From assembly GCA_017395635.1 (NCBI GenBank), contig JAFQOE010000043.1, forward strand, positions 1-56,615: DNA of 56,615 nucleotides. The letters run 5' to 3'. Position 1 is the stretch's first letter; the number at the start of each line of letters is the position of its first letter. Position numbers and translations under genes: made by a program. The DNA is from Lachnospiraceae bacterium. GTDB lineage: Bacteria > Bacillota > Clostridia > Lachnospirales > Lachnospiraceae. Positions 27,701 to 36,154 of this stretch are shown piece after piece. The notes below the pieces were generated by a model. It saw nothing but the letters and a program-made list of their open reading frames with translations. It had not been told where the DNA came from and made no database searches.

Positions 27701-29152
27701 TCTGACATAGAGACGATTAAAGACAATATCAGAGTCATAGGATATGGTGGTGGCACTAGTATTTATCCCGCGCTACAGGAAGCATATCTGAAAAGTCTTA
27801 AGAGTAATGCGAAGATTAAGCATATTATTTTGTTGACAGATGGACAGGATGGTTATAACCAATATGATAGTCTTTTGAAACTCATTAATGATGCAGGAAT
27901 AACCGTGTCAACTGTGGCTGTAGGAAGTGGATCGGATCAGCAGACACTTTCTTATATAGCAGAGCAATGTGGTGGGCGTTATTATTATACAGATGTGAAT
28001 AATTCCATTCCTAGAATCTTTGCTCAGGAGGTATATTTATCTACCAATACGTATCTGATAAATGAGGAATTTTATCCAACTATTACCAGTAACAATGAGA
28101 TATTAGGTGGAGTGATGGATGATGGATGTCCGGCGCTATTAGGCTATATTGCAGCTACATCAAAGCCGACAGCAGATGTGATTTTAGAATCGGATAAGGA
28201 AGATCCGATTCTTACTACATGGCAGTATGGCTTGGGAAGAACAGTGGCATGGAATAGTGATGCAAACAATCAGTGGACTGCTCAATATGCGACATGGGAT
28301 AATTATCCAATGTTATGGTCGAATATTATTCAGTATGTTATTTCAGATACAGAACTGGGTGAGGACAGTCTGGAAGTAAACAAGGAAGGTAATACAGCGG
28401 TCATCTCCTATACAACGAAGGAATACGATAAGAATACCAAGGTACAGGCAGTTGTTACCGATGAAAATGGTACAGCAAAGGAGATTACTTTGGATGCAGT
28501 GAAACCGGGAACTTTTGAAACTTCAGTAGATATGGAGGAAATCGGTGTCTACAATGTCAGTATCCGTAAGACGAACGGAGAAGAGGTATTAAAAAATTAT
28601 AATACGGCATATTCCAATCAGTATTCAATGGAATATCAGTTTACTGATACAAAGACGGATTTGACCACCTTTACGAAGCAGGCTGGTGGAACAGAGTTGA
28701 CGTTAGAAGATGGTATTTGGAACCAGAAACAGCAGGCGGTTAAAGCAAAAGTGTCTCTGACTGTTCCGTTATTAATTCTTGCAATGATACTATTATTATT
28801 TGATATTATCATTCGTAGATTTTCAGTGGACTTACTTTTCTATCTGAAGAAGGTAAAAGATAGATTGGTTGGGAAATTACAAACAATAAGTGTAGTCAGG
28901 GAAAAGAATCGGAATACAAATGAGAAGCAATCGAATACGAATAACGATACTTTAAGTGATAATGTCACACAAGAGATTTCACGGTCAGAAGAAACGAAGA
29001 AAAATGCTGACAAAACGGTTGCTAAGAGTGGAGGTGCTAAGTCTTTACAGCAAAAGGGATTGAAGAAAAAGGAAAGTAAGCAACCGGCTGAGCAAAATGA
29101 AAAATTAGATATGAATGCGCTACTGAAGAAAAAACAGGAACGTAATCAGTAG
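24701..29152 (+). CDS. Giant BatA-like membrane protein with three von Willebrand A domains
   Basis: The 1483-residue protein reads like two or three family members joined. The N-terminus is BatA-like: two membrane helices (about 5-22 and 57-80) around DEPFSSILLWQEI, then VWA-1 with the MIDAS motif DNSAS near residue 95. Two more helices lie near 530-555 and 567-587. VWA-2 (DVSDS near 601) and VWA-3 (DQSSS near 943) follow, with a GATase1-like segment between them (GGYICIGGDNSYALGGYRGTELEQ). Another helix near 1350 precedes a basic cytoplasmic tail rich in Lys, Asn and Glu. All three MIDAS motifs keep the D-x-S-x-S pattern, so all may bind metal. It closes the operon, before a terminator. A fusion this large is unusual, since BatA/BatB-type proteins are normally separate. 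Confidence 0.9.
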   Translation: MTVQNMWPLAFLIIIPIIILLYILKQKVKDEPFSSILLWQEIYKNLEAKTPFEKLKQNILMYLQMLLMLLLIFALMAPVLNKGGVVQENTIIVIDNSASMQYLYEGEDSRLDYSIKLAADEIDGLSENSTVTLISCASEATVLYQGKDKVTLKRRLKEIEPTMETGNLDIATNVVNSVIAGMSNVQILCYTDTDFASEQWTKSNEQAALIVESIYSKGENCTLDYVNYAVEEAGVDILCKVTNHGEQDVTQDVSLYVDSEIVDVQTVTVKAGESENVYFDKQTFPTDGSVIVKAELSTKDALTADNSQSASVVANVGKRVLLLSEGNVFLEKALSLDDNVEVYKSDDAGVLNQAVGEESFDLYVFDGVKLPDEIDFTTFPDNAAFLFLNYDTDFYESEYITKDTEVTNTVLSFGESTITKYVENYSFGITNAYTYNLPEWGVPFLQDGSGAVVGYYGVADSHNIGVLGFDIHNTDLALQTEFPIFMSQLCEWMLGTERETVQIQNFPVETESEVISVDSVTVEGTKDNKKTGGRAIRNLLLMLVILLLVVEWIVYIFQVNSNKKKQFLVVRLIVLLVVILAMAGVSVSKKQKKTETIFLVDVSDSMSGNISELEDYLKNVVSEMPEKNMVGIVAFGKDTAVDQFLTDKKIFTKFTTKPVTISTNIEKAVNTACSMFNEGVTKRLVLITDGSENEGNMNLAATTLKGRDVELYTIAMEDSISGNSEVYIDGLQTPNVIHVGDHYNVTVSVTSNVETDAILSLFAGRTAKGQQEIHLTKGTNQFVFEDVGEEGTIAQYKAVIEPQDDTITVNNTYVTFAEIEARPRVLVVEGTTDEAKEFSKVLEAANIDYNTISPKGVPVTLSELNQYKAVITLNVHYDDLRDGFATVLESYVKDFAGGYICIGGDNSYALGGYRGTELEQILPVNMDLQGEKEIPKMSMALVIDQSSSMSSPSEESTNITGLDLAKQAAVSGVSEVRNTDEVGVLAFDDKYNWIVPLQEASDIETIKDNIRVIGYGGGTSIYPALQEAYLKSLKSNAKIKHIILLTDGQDGYNQYDSLLKLINDAGITVSTVAVGSGSDQQTLSYIAEQCGGRYYYTDVNNSIPRIFAQEVYLSTNTYLINEEFYPTITSNNEILGGVMDDGCPALLGYIAATSKPTADVILESDKEDPILTTWQYGLGRTVAWNSDANNQWTAQYATWDNYPMLWSNIIQYVISDTELGEDSLEVNKEGNTAVISYTTKEYDKNTKVQAVVTDENGTAKEITLDAVKPGTFETSVDMEEIGVYNVSIRKTNGEEVLKNYNTAYSNQYSMEYQFTDTKTDLTTFTKQAGGTELTLEDGIWNQKQQAVKAKVSLTVPLLILAMILLLFDIIIRRFSVDLLFYLKKVKDRLVGKLQTISVVREKNRNTNEKQSNTNNDTLSDNVTQEISRSEETKKNADKTVAKSGGAKSLQQKGLKKKESKQPAEQNEKLDMNALLKKKQERNQ

Positions 29153-29174
29153 AGGAAGATAATAAGACGAATGG

Positions 29175-29220
29175 AAGTCCATATATTTATGTAAAAATAA
29201 GTATGTGGACTTTTCTTTAT
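29175..29220 (+). terminator. Terminator of the ABC/MoxR/VWA operon
   Basis: AAGTCCATATA and TATGTGGACTT pair, followed by TTCTTTATGTT. Confidence 0.75.
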
Positions 29221-29281
29221 GTTATACAAAGGCAGCATTTTTAACTGCAATATATTTTATTCAACTGTGTTTGTGGTTTGC

Positions 29282-29310
29282 TTGCACTTTAAATGTAAAA
29301 TATGTATAAT
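29282..29310 (+). promoter_or_regulatory. Promoter of the diguanylate cyclase gene
   Basis: TTGCAC, a 17-base spacer and a perfect TATAAT. Confidence 0.65.
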
Positions 29311-29387
29311 AAAATAGTATTAGTGTCGAAAGATGTTTTGGTGTTAGTGTATGAAAAAATATGTATATTATTATGGGGAGTATTGGT

Positions 29388-30509
29388 ATGAATCAGATTT
29401 ATCATAAAATGCGTCAGTTTTTTTCTGGAAAACGAATGGTAAATATGCAAACGAAAGTTAAATTGCTACATGTGGGTATTATAACAATTCATTTGTTGTA
29501 TACGATAGTATTTGGTGTGGAGCGTATTATGCCACTTTTTTACTATAATGTGGCTGTTACTTTATTGTATCTATATAATTCAATTGTATCGATTCAAAGA
29601 GAACGCTATTTGTTTATATATGTAACTTCAGTAATAGAAGTTTTAACCCACGCAATGTTTGCGACATTGTTACTCGATTGGAACTGGGGATTTGCTATGT
29701 ATTGTATGGCTTTAATACCGGCAATCTTTTATTTTAGTTATATTTTGAAACTGTTAAAGGACAGATTATATATTCCGATTGTTTCGTCTGCGTTCGTTGG
29801 TTCATTTTTTATTATATTACGTGCAATTGTGGGAAAAATAGATCCGTTGTACCCAAGAACGGATTTAGCGGATTTACAGATTGTTATTTATTATTTTAAT
29901 ATTATGATGTCATTTGGTTTGCTGGTGTTCTTTTCGTCGCTTTTTGCAATGGAAATCAATTATATGCAACAAAAGCTTGAACAGGAAAATGTCAGATTAG
30001 GTAAGATTGCTAATTATGATCCACTTACTCAGATGATGAACCGAAGAAGTATGAATATACAGCTTAAGGCTGCTCATGATGCGGCAGAGATTAATGGTAA
30101 GTTGTTCTGTGTTATGCTGATTGATTTGGATGATTTTAAGAAAGTGAATGATACATATGGTCATGATTGTGGCGATGAAGTTTTGATTTCTGTTGCCAAT
30201 GTCATAATGCGTGACGTCAGAGAGGAAGATTTTGTTTGCCGATGGGGTGGCGAAGAGATATTAGTATTACTGAAGGCAGATTTAGAGATTGCAAGAAAAG
30301 TTGCAGAAAGAATATGTCAAGATGTGAGAGTGACAGTTGTACCACACAAAGATATAGATGTAAAAATAACTTTAACGATTGGAATTGCAGAGTATAAGAA
30401 AAAACAGACAGTTCGGGCTATGATAGAAGAGGCTGACCGTAATATGTACTATGGAAAACAACATGGGAAAAATCAAGTGGTTACTTCATATGATAGATTA
30501 GAGGATTAG
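29388..30509 (+). CDS. Membrane-bound diguanylate cyclase
   Basis: The 373-residue product has about six N-terminal membrane helices (residues 30-200), a short coiled linker (MEINYMQQKLEQENVRLGKIANYDPLTQMMNRR), then a complete GGDEF domain. The active-site loop reads RWGGEEI (GGEEF-type), and LIDLDDFKKVNDTYGHDCGDEVL supplies metal and substrate contacts, so it should make cyclic di-GMP. No RxxD inhibitory site is evident before GGEE. I prefer ATG 29388 because GGGGAG lies eight bases before it. The next gene follows five bases after the stop. Confidence 0.92.
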   Translation: MNQIYHKMRQFFSGKRMVNMQTKVKLLHVGIITIHLLYTIVFGVERIMPLFYYNVAVTLLYLYNSIVSIQRERYLFIYVTSVIEVLTHAMFATLLLDWNWGFAMYCMALIPAIFYFSYILKLLKDRLYIPIVSSAFVGSFFIILRAIVGKIDPLYPRTDLADLQIVIYYFNIMMSFGLLVFFSSLFAMEINYMQQKLEQENVRLGKIANYDPLTQMMNRRSMNIQLKAAHDAAEINGKLFCVMLIDLDDFKKVNDTYGHDCGDEVLISVANVIMRDVREEDFVCRWGGEEILVLLKADLEIARKVAERICQDVRVTVVPHKDIDVKITLTIGIAEYKKKQTVRAMIEEADRNMYYGKQHGKNQVVTSYDRLED

Positions 30510-30514
30510 GGTAT

Positions 30515-31183
30515 ATGGAACGCAATATTAATATGAATGAAATATCGGATGGGAAATTATATGGAATCAATGACATGGTAAAGGTAGGCTGTGATGATTG
30601 TAAAGGCTGTTCTGCATGCTGTCAGGGAATGGGAAATTCCATTGTGCTGGATCCGTATGATGTATATCGATTAACAACAGGCTTGAATTGCAAATTTGAA
30701 GAATTATTGATTGATAAGTTGGATTTGAATGTAGTAGAAGGAATGATTTTACCCAATCTCAAAATGAATGGGGAAAATGAAAGCTGTGCATTTTTAAATG
30801 CAGAAGGACGTTGTAGTATACATTCATTAAGACCTGGGATTTGTCGTATTTTTCCATTAGGACGTATTTATGAAGAAGACTCCTTTCAGTATTTTTTACA
30901 GATAAATGAATGTAAAAAGAAAGAACGTACCAAGGTGAAAATTAAGAAATGGATTGATACACCGAATGTTATAAAGAATGAAGCATTTATTAATCGTTGG
31001 CATTATTTTTTAAAAGGTTTAACTGATAAAATGCCAACATTTTCAGAAGAAACAGTGAAACAGATTAATATGTATGTATTGAATGTGTTTTTCTTGACTA
31101 TGTATCAAGGAAATCGAGATTTTTATGAGCAGTTTGATGAGCGTATGCAAGTTGCAGAAGAAGTATTGAAGGGAATGCTATAA
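30515..31183 (+). CDS. YkgJ-family cysteine cluster protein
   Basis: The 222-residue product has the family's Cys spacing: GCDDCKGCSACCQG near residue 26, then CAFLNAEGRCSIHSLRPGICRIFPLGR near residue 90. This pattern suggests a bound zinc or iron-sulfur site. The function of the family is unknown. It starts five bases after the cyclase gene with a weak ribosome site, so translation is probably coupled. An in-frame ATG six codons in (MNEI) is an alternative start. Confidence 0.88.
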   Translation: MERNINMNEISDGKLYGINDMVKVGCDDCKGCSACCQGMGNSIVLDPYDVYRLTTGLNCKFEELLIDKLDLNVVEGMILPNLKMNGENESCAFLNAEGRCSIHSLRPGICRIFPLGRIYEEDSFQYFLQINECKKKERTKVKIKKWIDTPNVIKNEAFINRWHYFLKGLTDKMPTFSEETVKQINMYVLNVFFLTMYQGNRDFYEQFDERMQVAEEVLKGML

Positions 31184-31362
31184 GTAGAGATTGGTGATGA
31201 AGACTTTATTTTATTGGGAATCTTGTTAAGATATTAAGAAGAGGTATAGATATTTTCATAACAGGGCAAGATAAAGATAATTCAGTTAGATATGGCAGTG
31301 TAGAACACTATGCAGTGATGTATTGACACAACCATGAAGGATATAATTAGAGAAGGGATGTA

Positions 31363-32358
31363 ATGAATATGAGGATTTTGTTTTACGATGCAACCACATA
31401 TGATAAAGAATCGTTTGATAAAGAATTGAAGAACTATCCGGATGTGGAAATAACATATCAGGAAATTGATATTTCTTTAAAGACTGTATCTCTTGCGAAA
31501 GGGTATGATGCTATTTGTGCTTTTGTGAATTCGGATTTGAGTGCTGCTGTTATTGAGAAGTTGCATGAAATTGGTATTAAGTTGATTTTGCTTCGTTGTG
31601 CCGGATTTAACAATGTAGATTTGGATAAAGTGAATGCATGCGGAATGACAGTACTTCGTGTACCGGGATATTCACCGGAAGCAGTAGCAGAACATGCTAT
31701 GACATTAGCTTTAGCGGTTAACCGTCATTTGCATAAGAGTTATATCAAAGTAAGAGAGAATAATTTTAGCCTTGTTGGCTTGACCGGAGTTAATTTCCAT
31801 GAAAAAACAGCAGGTATTATTGGAACAGGTAAAATAGGTGCTGCAATGTGTAGAATCTGTAGGGGATTCGGTATGAAGGTGATTGCGTATGATATGTACC
31901 CTAATAAAGATTTGGATTTTGTAGAATACAAATCTCTAGAAGAAGTTTTGAGAGAATCGGATTTGATTTCTTTACATTGTCCGTTGACAGAAGAGACTTA
32001 TCATTTGATTAACAAGGACACAATTGAAATGATGAAAGATAATGTTGTATTTGTCAATACTTCTCGAGGTGCATTGGTTAAAACAGAAGATTTGATTCAA
32101 GGGATTCGGAATAAGAAATTCTTCGGTGTTGGTTTGGATGTGTATGAAGAAGAGGGGCGCAACGTATTTGAAAATAGAGAGGATGAGCTGTTAGAATCTT
32201 CTATCACGGCACGTTTGTTATCGTTTCCGAATGTAATTGTAACATCTCACCAAGGTTTCCTTACGGAAGAAGCGCTTGCGGCTATTAGTCAGACCACCTT
32301 GCAAAATGCAGTGGATTTTGAAAAAGGAAATGTAACAGAAGCCAATCAGGTAAAGTAA
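31363..32358 (+). CDS. D-2-hydroxyacid dehydrogenase (D-lactate dehydrogenase-like)
   Basis: The 331-residue NAD-dependent enzyme has the GTGKIG Rossmann motif, LRCAGFNNVDLD (catalytic Arg region), NTSRGALV and, near the C-terminus, the catalytic His in VTSHQGFLTEEAL. GLDVYEEE supplies the conserved acidic residue. The pattern matches fermentative D-lactate dehydrogenases, which reduce pyruvate to D-lactate; other 2-ketoacids cannot be excluded. It stands alone, followed by a strong terminator. Confidence 0.93.
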   Translation: MNMRILFYDATTYDKESFDKELKNYPDVEITYQEIDISLKTVSLAKGYDAICAFVNSDLSAAVIEKLHEIGIKLILLRCAGFNNVDLDKVNACGMTVLRVPGYSPEAVAEHAMTLALAVNRHLHKSYIKVRENNFSLVGLTGVNFHEKTAGIIGTGKIGAAMCRICRGFGMKVIAYDMYPNKDLDFVEYKSLEEVLRESDLISLHCPLTEETYHLINKDTIEMMKDNVVFVNTSRGALVKTEDLIQGIRNKKFFGVGLDVYEEEGRNVFENREDELLESSITARLLSFPNVIVTSHQGFLTEEALAAISQTTLQNAVDFEKGNVTEANQVK

Positions 32359-32426
32359 CAGAATGAATAATATACCTTTTGGATTAATCCAATGGATTGA
32401 GATAAGTGATGAGTGTTAACTATGTA

Positions 32427-32460
32427 ACAGGAGGTTTGTTCACAAACCTCCTGTGTTTTT
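32427..32460. terminator. Terminator after the dehydrogenase
   Basis: ACAGGAGGTTTG and CAAACCTCCTGT form a perfect 12-bp stem with a four-base loop, followed by GTTTTTT. It lies between convergent genes. Confidence 0.95.
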
Positions 32461-32486
32461 TACTGTATAAGAAATCAATTTTCTTG

Positions 32487-34136
32487 TTATAACTCTTCCT
32501 GCATTTTTGCGGCAAGTGCCGGAATTACTTGTTTTTTTCGGGAGACAACACCTGGAAGATGACATACATTGTTTTGGGCAGTAACATGAAATGCTTCGGA
32601 TACATATTTTTCGGCATTCGGTCCAAAAGCAAGTAGGTCCGAACACTGCTCATGAATATTGGTTAACATAACATAAACCAACTGTGTTTGCATAGATGGC
32701 AATCGATTGGTTATATATTCATCCAATATGGTAGCCACATTATTAAGCTCCTGTTGGTTGATAGAACTAATCTGACTTACGCCGATTCCTGTGTCGCCAA
32801 CCTGAAATTCTTTGTAATCCTGATTAAATAGCTCATCTGCGCTTTTATCTTTCAAGCGGCTTCCTGCTGCAAACATTTCCATTGCAAAGGTATGAATATT
32901 GATTTCGGCAATCTCAGCTAATTGATGAGCAGTTGATTCGTCTAACGGTGTACAAGTAGGAGAGCGGAAAATCAAGGTGTCTGATAGGATAGCAGCACAC
33001 AAAAGTCCTGCCATATCTTTGCTGATTTTCTGGTTATTTTCCTGATACATCTGATATACAATGGTGGCCGTACAACCCACAGGTTGGTTTCTAAAATACA
33101 CCGGTGAAATGGTTTGCAATGAGCCTAAACGATGGTGATCGATAATTTCGCAAATTTCTGCATCGGCAATACCGTTCACCGCTTGTGATTCTTCGTTGTG
33201 GTCAATCATAATTACTCGCTTTTTGCGAAGTGCCAATAAGTTACGGCGAGAAACCATACCATAATAATGTCCATAGTCATCCACAATCGGAAAATCGCGA
33301 TGACGCTTTTTGGACATGATGTCTTTAATCGAATCTACAGTTTCATCTAGTTGGAATGTTAGGAGATTGTCTTTTCTCATGAAATATCGAACAGGAATAC
33401 TCTGGTTAATAAGTCGGGCTACACTATATGTATCCAGCTTGGTAGTAATTACACTACATTCGCGCTCTTTTGCTAATTGTAATACTAGAGGGTTGACCGG
33501 TGCGTCCAAACAAAGAATTAAGCATCCGACCCCCATTTCGATTCCACAAATCTGTGTATCAACACGATCTCCAACAATCATAATATCATCTTTTGAAATC
33601 ATATTTTCGATTAAATGAGGATTGGCAGCTCCGATAATTACTTTGCCGTTCACAATAAGATTATGAGGATTGCCGGAAACTAATTCGCCTTCTAACACTT
33701 CTACTAAATTAGAATATGGAGTTCTAGCTTTAGAAATAACATCGTTTTCAAAATCATCCATATAGGATTTGGCAATATCATTAATGGTAATAATTCCGGT
33801 TAGTACATTGTTACGTTCTACAACCGGGAGGGTAACAACATCTAATTCTCGCATCATTTTCCATGCAGATTTGAGGGAGATATTGTCTTTGACACCAGGT
33901 GTTTTACGATATTCAATATCCATAACCTGTGTGTTGACGTCTTCCACTAAATCAGGTACAGGGATTTTAAAATAATCCAAAACAAATGCAGTTTCGCTAT
34001 TGATATTACCTGCACGTTTTGGAATGTATTGGTTTGAATCTATTTGATTTTTTAAGTTCGCATATGCAATTGCTGAACATATGGAATCGGTATCTGGATT
34101 TTTGTGTCCGATAATAAGAATAGGTGATTGTTCCAT
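32487..34136 (-). CDS. CBS/DRTGG-containing DHH inorganic pyrophosphatase
   Basis: The 549-residue family II (Mn-dependent) pyrophosphatase opens with the DHH metal motif IIGHKNPDTDSICSAIAYA. Residues about 70-300 hold two CBS repeats (PVVERNNVLTGIITINDIAKSY; FPIVDDYGHYYGMVSRRNLL) split by a DRTGG domain. CEIIDHHRLG near 340 is the DHH signature, and a DHHA2 region forms the C-terminus. In CBS-pyrophosphatases the CBS part binds adenine nucleotides and tunes hydrolysis of PPi (family knowledge). It is monocistronic. Confidence 0.95.
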   Translation of the reverse strand: MEQSPILIIGHKNPDTDSICSAIAYANLKNQIDSNQYIPKRAGNINSETAFVLDYFKIPVPDLVEDVNTQVMDIEYRKTPGVKDNISLKSAWKMMRELDVVTLPVVERNNVLTGIITINDIAKSYMDDFENDVISKARTPYSNLVEVLEGELVSGNPHNLIVNGKVIIGAANPHLIENMISKDDIMIVGDRVDTQICGIEMGVGCLILCLDAPVNPLVLQLAKERECSVITTKLDTYSVARLINQSIPVRYFMRKDNLLTFQLDETVDSIKDIMSKKRHRDFPIVDDYGHYYGMVSRRNLLALRKKRVIMIDHNEESQAVNGIADAEICEIIDHHRLGSLQTISPVYFRNQPVGCTATIVYQMYQENNQKISKDMAGLLCAAILSDTLIFRSPTCTPLDESTAHQLAEIAEINIHTFAMEMFAAGSRLKDKSADELFNQDYKEFQVGDTGIGVSQISSINQQELNNVATILDEYITNRLPSMQTQLVYVMLTNIHEQCSDLLAFGPNAEKYVSEAFHVTAQNNVCHLPGVVSRKKQVIPALAAKMQEEL

Positions 34137-34171
34137 AGTTGATTCCTTTCTATATCTAGTGTTGATAGCAC

Positions 34172-34191
34172 GAATCGTTTCGTTACTATTC
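34172..34191. repeat. Dispersed repeat copy upstream of the pyrophosphatase
   Basis: GAATCGTTTCGTTACTATTC carries GTTACTATTC, the reverse complement of a GAATAGTAAC variant of the dispersed repeat, just upstream of the minus-strand pyrophosphatase gene. Confidence 0.4.
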
Positions 34192-34294
34192 TAATAATAT
34201 GATGTTGGTGTCAAAAGGTATTTTGACCCTGGTATCATAATATTCGTATATGGTAAAAAAAGCAAGTGAATTTAACGGTGCTAAAATGAAAAAA

Positions 34295-34343
34295 CTTCCC
34301 CATAAGTCCGAAATGATGTAGGTGTTGTCGGCTTAAGGGGAAG
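34295..34343 (-). terminator. Terminator of the lipoprotein gene
   Basis: CTTCCCCATAAGTCCGA and TCGGCTTAAGGGGAAG pair over about 16 positions. On the minus strand the stem is followed by a T-run (complement of the As at 34289-34294). A GAATCGTTAC repeat core (34349-34358) abuts it. Confidence 0.85.
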
Positions 34344-34402
34344 GCTTTGAATCGTTACCCGATTTTTAATACATAGATGAGAAAAGATGTTTGTTCAAAA
34401 TA

Positions 34403-35053
34403 TTATCGTGCAGAACTCATGTTTTCGTCTGTTGTACCCATGTTTTCGTTACCTGTATTGGTTCCGGTTGTATTGTTTGTACTATTATCTGTTGCGTTTC
34501 GGCTGTTTGTATTGTTGCCGTTACCGGTTGTAGTAGTATTGTTTGTTGCTGAACCACGATATTCAACATACTTATCATCTTCAATTTCGTGATAAATCAT
34601 ACCTGTATCAGCATCTACATAAAATTCTCCGAAAAAGTCACCTTTTTCATTCTTGCTTGTATCGTATAACTTGAATCGGTAACCTTTAGAACCTTCCTGG
34701 TAATCTTCTAAGTCGCGCTCTTCGTCACGTATTTCAAATTTTGCATCGCTGTGGTAGTTTCCCATTGTTTCCATGAAGTATTTGTGGGCATCGTCATAGT
34801 TGTCAAAGCCCTTCATGCCAACAAGATCCTCCGCAGCATTACCAACACCATCCACTACATCTTCTACTGCATTTCCGGCTCCTTCAACGAGGTCACCAGC
34901 AGCATTACCTACATCGTCAGCAACATCATTTACCATGTTACTGTCATTGTTTCCACTGGTAGATCCCTTGTTACTATTTCCACAACCGGTTAAACAGAAA
35001 CATAAGCTACATGTTACAACGCATGCACAAAGTAAGTTTTTTAAAGTCTTCAT
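34403..35053 (-). CDS. Lipoprotein with amphipathic repeat region
   Basis: The 216-residue product has a lipoprotein signal peptide (VVTCSLCFCLTGC, with Cys25 as the lipidated residue). Residues about 40-78 repeat an 11-residue amphipathic unit (DVGNAAGDLVE, GAGNAVEDVVD, GVGNAAEDLVG). A central domain of about 80 residues (DNYDDAHKYFMETMGNYH ... YHEIEDDKYVEYRG) follows, then a Thr/Asn-rich disordered tail. No family is recognised. It is probably surface-exposed and membrane-tethered. It shares the strand with the deacetylase upstream but has its own terminator. Confidence 0.85.
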   Translation of the reverse strand: MKTLKNLLCACVVTCSLCFCLTGCGNSNKGSTSGNNDSNMVNDVADDVGNAAGDLVEGAGNAVEDVVDGVGNAAEDLVGMKGFDNYDDAHKYFMETMGNYHSDAKFEIRDEERDLEDYQEGSKGYRFKLYDTSKNEKGDFFGEFYVDADTGMIYHEIEDDKYVEYRGSATNNTTTTGNGNNTNSRNATDNSTNNTTGTNTGNENMGTTDENMSSAR

Positions 35054-35138
35054 ATTGAATCTCCTTTATAAGTTAATTAGCTCTGCGATAAATAGTAATC
35101 CATTTTGGCAGCGCTTTGTCTTATGTAGTATGTCCCAG

Positions 35139-35921
35139 TTATTTCATTTTATTCGAGAATTGTTTACCGGTATGATCAAAATAATAATTTGAGGTATAAA
35201 TGAGGTCAGATACTTTCGCAAAAGAATATCCGTCTTTTTCTAGTTGGGTTAACATAATGTCGAGTGCGTCTTTGGTATAGGTGGCTCCGTTGTGAAGCAA
35301 AATAATGCTTCCGTTTTCCAGATTTTTATGTTCGCAAACAGTTTGCACAATAGAATCTATCCCATAATCTTTCCAGTCTAAACTGTCTACGGAGTGATTG
35401 ATAGAAAAGTAACCTAATGAATGAGCAACAGAGATTACACTGGAATTCCAATCACTATAAGGTGCACGAAACAAGGTCATATCTGTTCCGGTAATTTCTT
35501 TTACGGCATTGTGGCAGCCTTGTATTTCAGTTTTCATTTCTTCTTTGCTGATTTGTGGCATGTGTTTGTGGGAATTTCCGTGATTCGCAAGCTCATGCCC
35601 GTTTTCTGCAATCATTCGAATAGCATCAGGATATTTTCTAGCCCATTCGCCTGTTACAAAAAATGTAGCAGGTGCATTGTGTTTTTCTAAAATGGACAGA
35701 ATTTCTTTTAAGTCTTCGTCGCCCCATGCACTGTCAAAGGTTAAGGCAAGAAGTGGTTTTTCAGTATCGACGCTGTAGATGGGAAGTTCGTCAATAGAAG
35801 AAGCGGATGTGGCGATGGTTTCTTCGTTAGAAGAATTGGTTTCTATTGCATAAAGAATAACGGACAATAGAAGGAACAAAGTGATGTATTTCATATAATT
35901 AATATTTGAGAAATTGTGCAT
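35139..35921 (-). CDS. Polysaccharide deacetylase (NodB domain)
   Basis: The 260-residue protein has an N-terminal hydrophobic anchor (YITLFLLLSVILYAIE). Its NodB catalytic domain carries LALTFDSAWGDED (catalytic base and metal Asp), ELANHGNSHKHMP (metal histidines, H-x3-H type) and FRAPYSDWN. The C-terminal IILLHNGATYTKDAL carries the catalytic His. The HGNSH and TFDSAWGD forms recall the PdaB/sporulation-type branch of peptidoglycan N-acetyl deacetylases. The substrate is inferred to be cell-wall glycan. Confidence 0.9.
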   Translation of the reverse strand: MHNFSNINYMKYITLFLLLSVILYAIETNSSNEETIATSASSIDELPIYSVDTEKPLLALTFDSAWGDEDLKEILSILEKHNAPATFFVTGEWARKYPDAIRMIAENGHELANHGNSHKHMPQISKEEMKTEIQGCHNAVKEITGTDMTLFRAPYSDWNSSVISVAHSLGYFSINHSVDSLDWKDYGIDSIVQTVCEHKNLENGSIILLHNGATYTKDALDIMLTQLEKDGYSFAKVSDLIYTSNYYFDHTGKQFSNKMK

Positions 35922-36021
35922 AGAATACCTGGTAGAATATGTTTGTAAAATCTATGTTGCTTGTTATATAGTTAGAACATTTTTAGTGAAAAATCAAGTT
36001 GGTTATTGTATAATTGAATTA

Positions 36022-36080
36022 TGATACTTGTTAAACTTGCACAAGCAAATAACAGTTTTTGTGAGTTTTGCAATTACCTA
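36022..36080 (+). repeat. Solo arm of the long palindromic element
   Basis: This stretch aligns throughout with the right arm at 21066-21122 (shared blocks TTGTTAAACTTGCACAAG, TTTTTGTRAGTTT and GCAATTRCCT). I see no left arm nearby. Confidence 0.75.
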
Positions 36081-36154
36081 ATGGATACTTTGAAAGAGGT
36101 GCTGAATAATTACGTGTGTAGATATATGGGTGTTGAATAAGGCTGGTGATAGAA

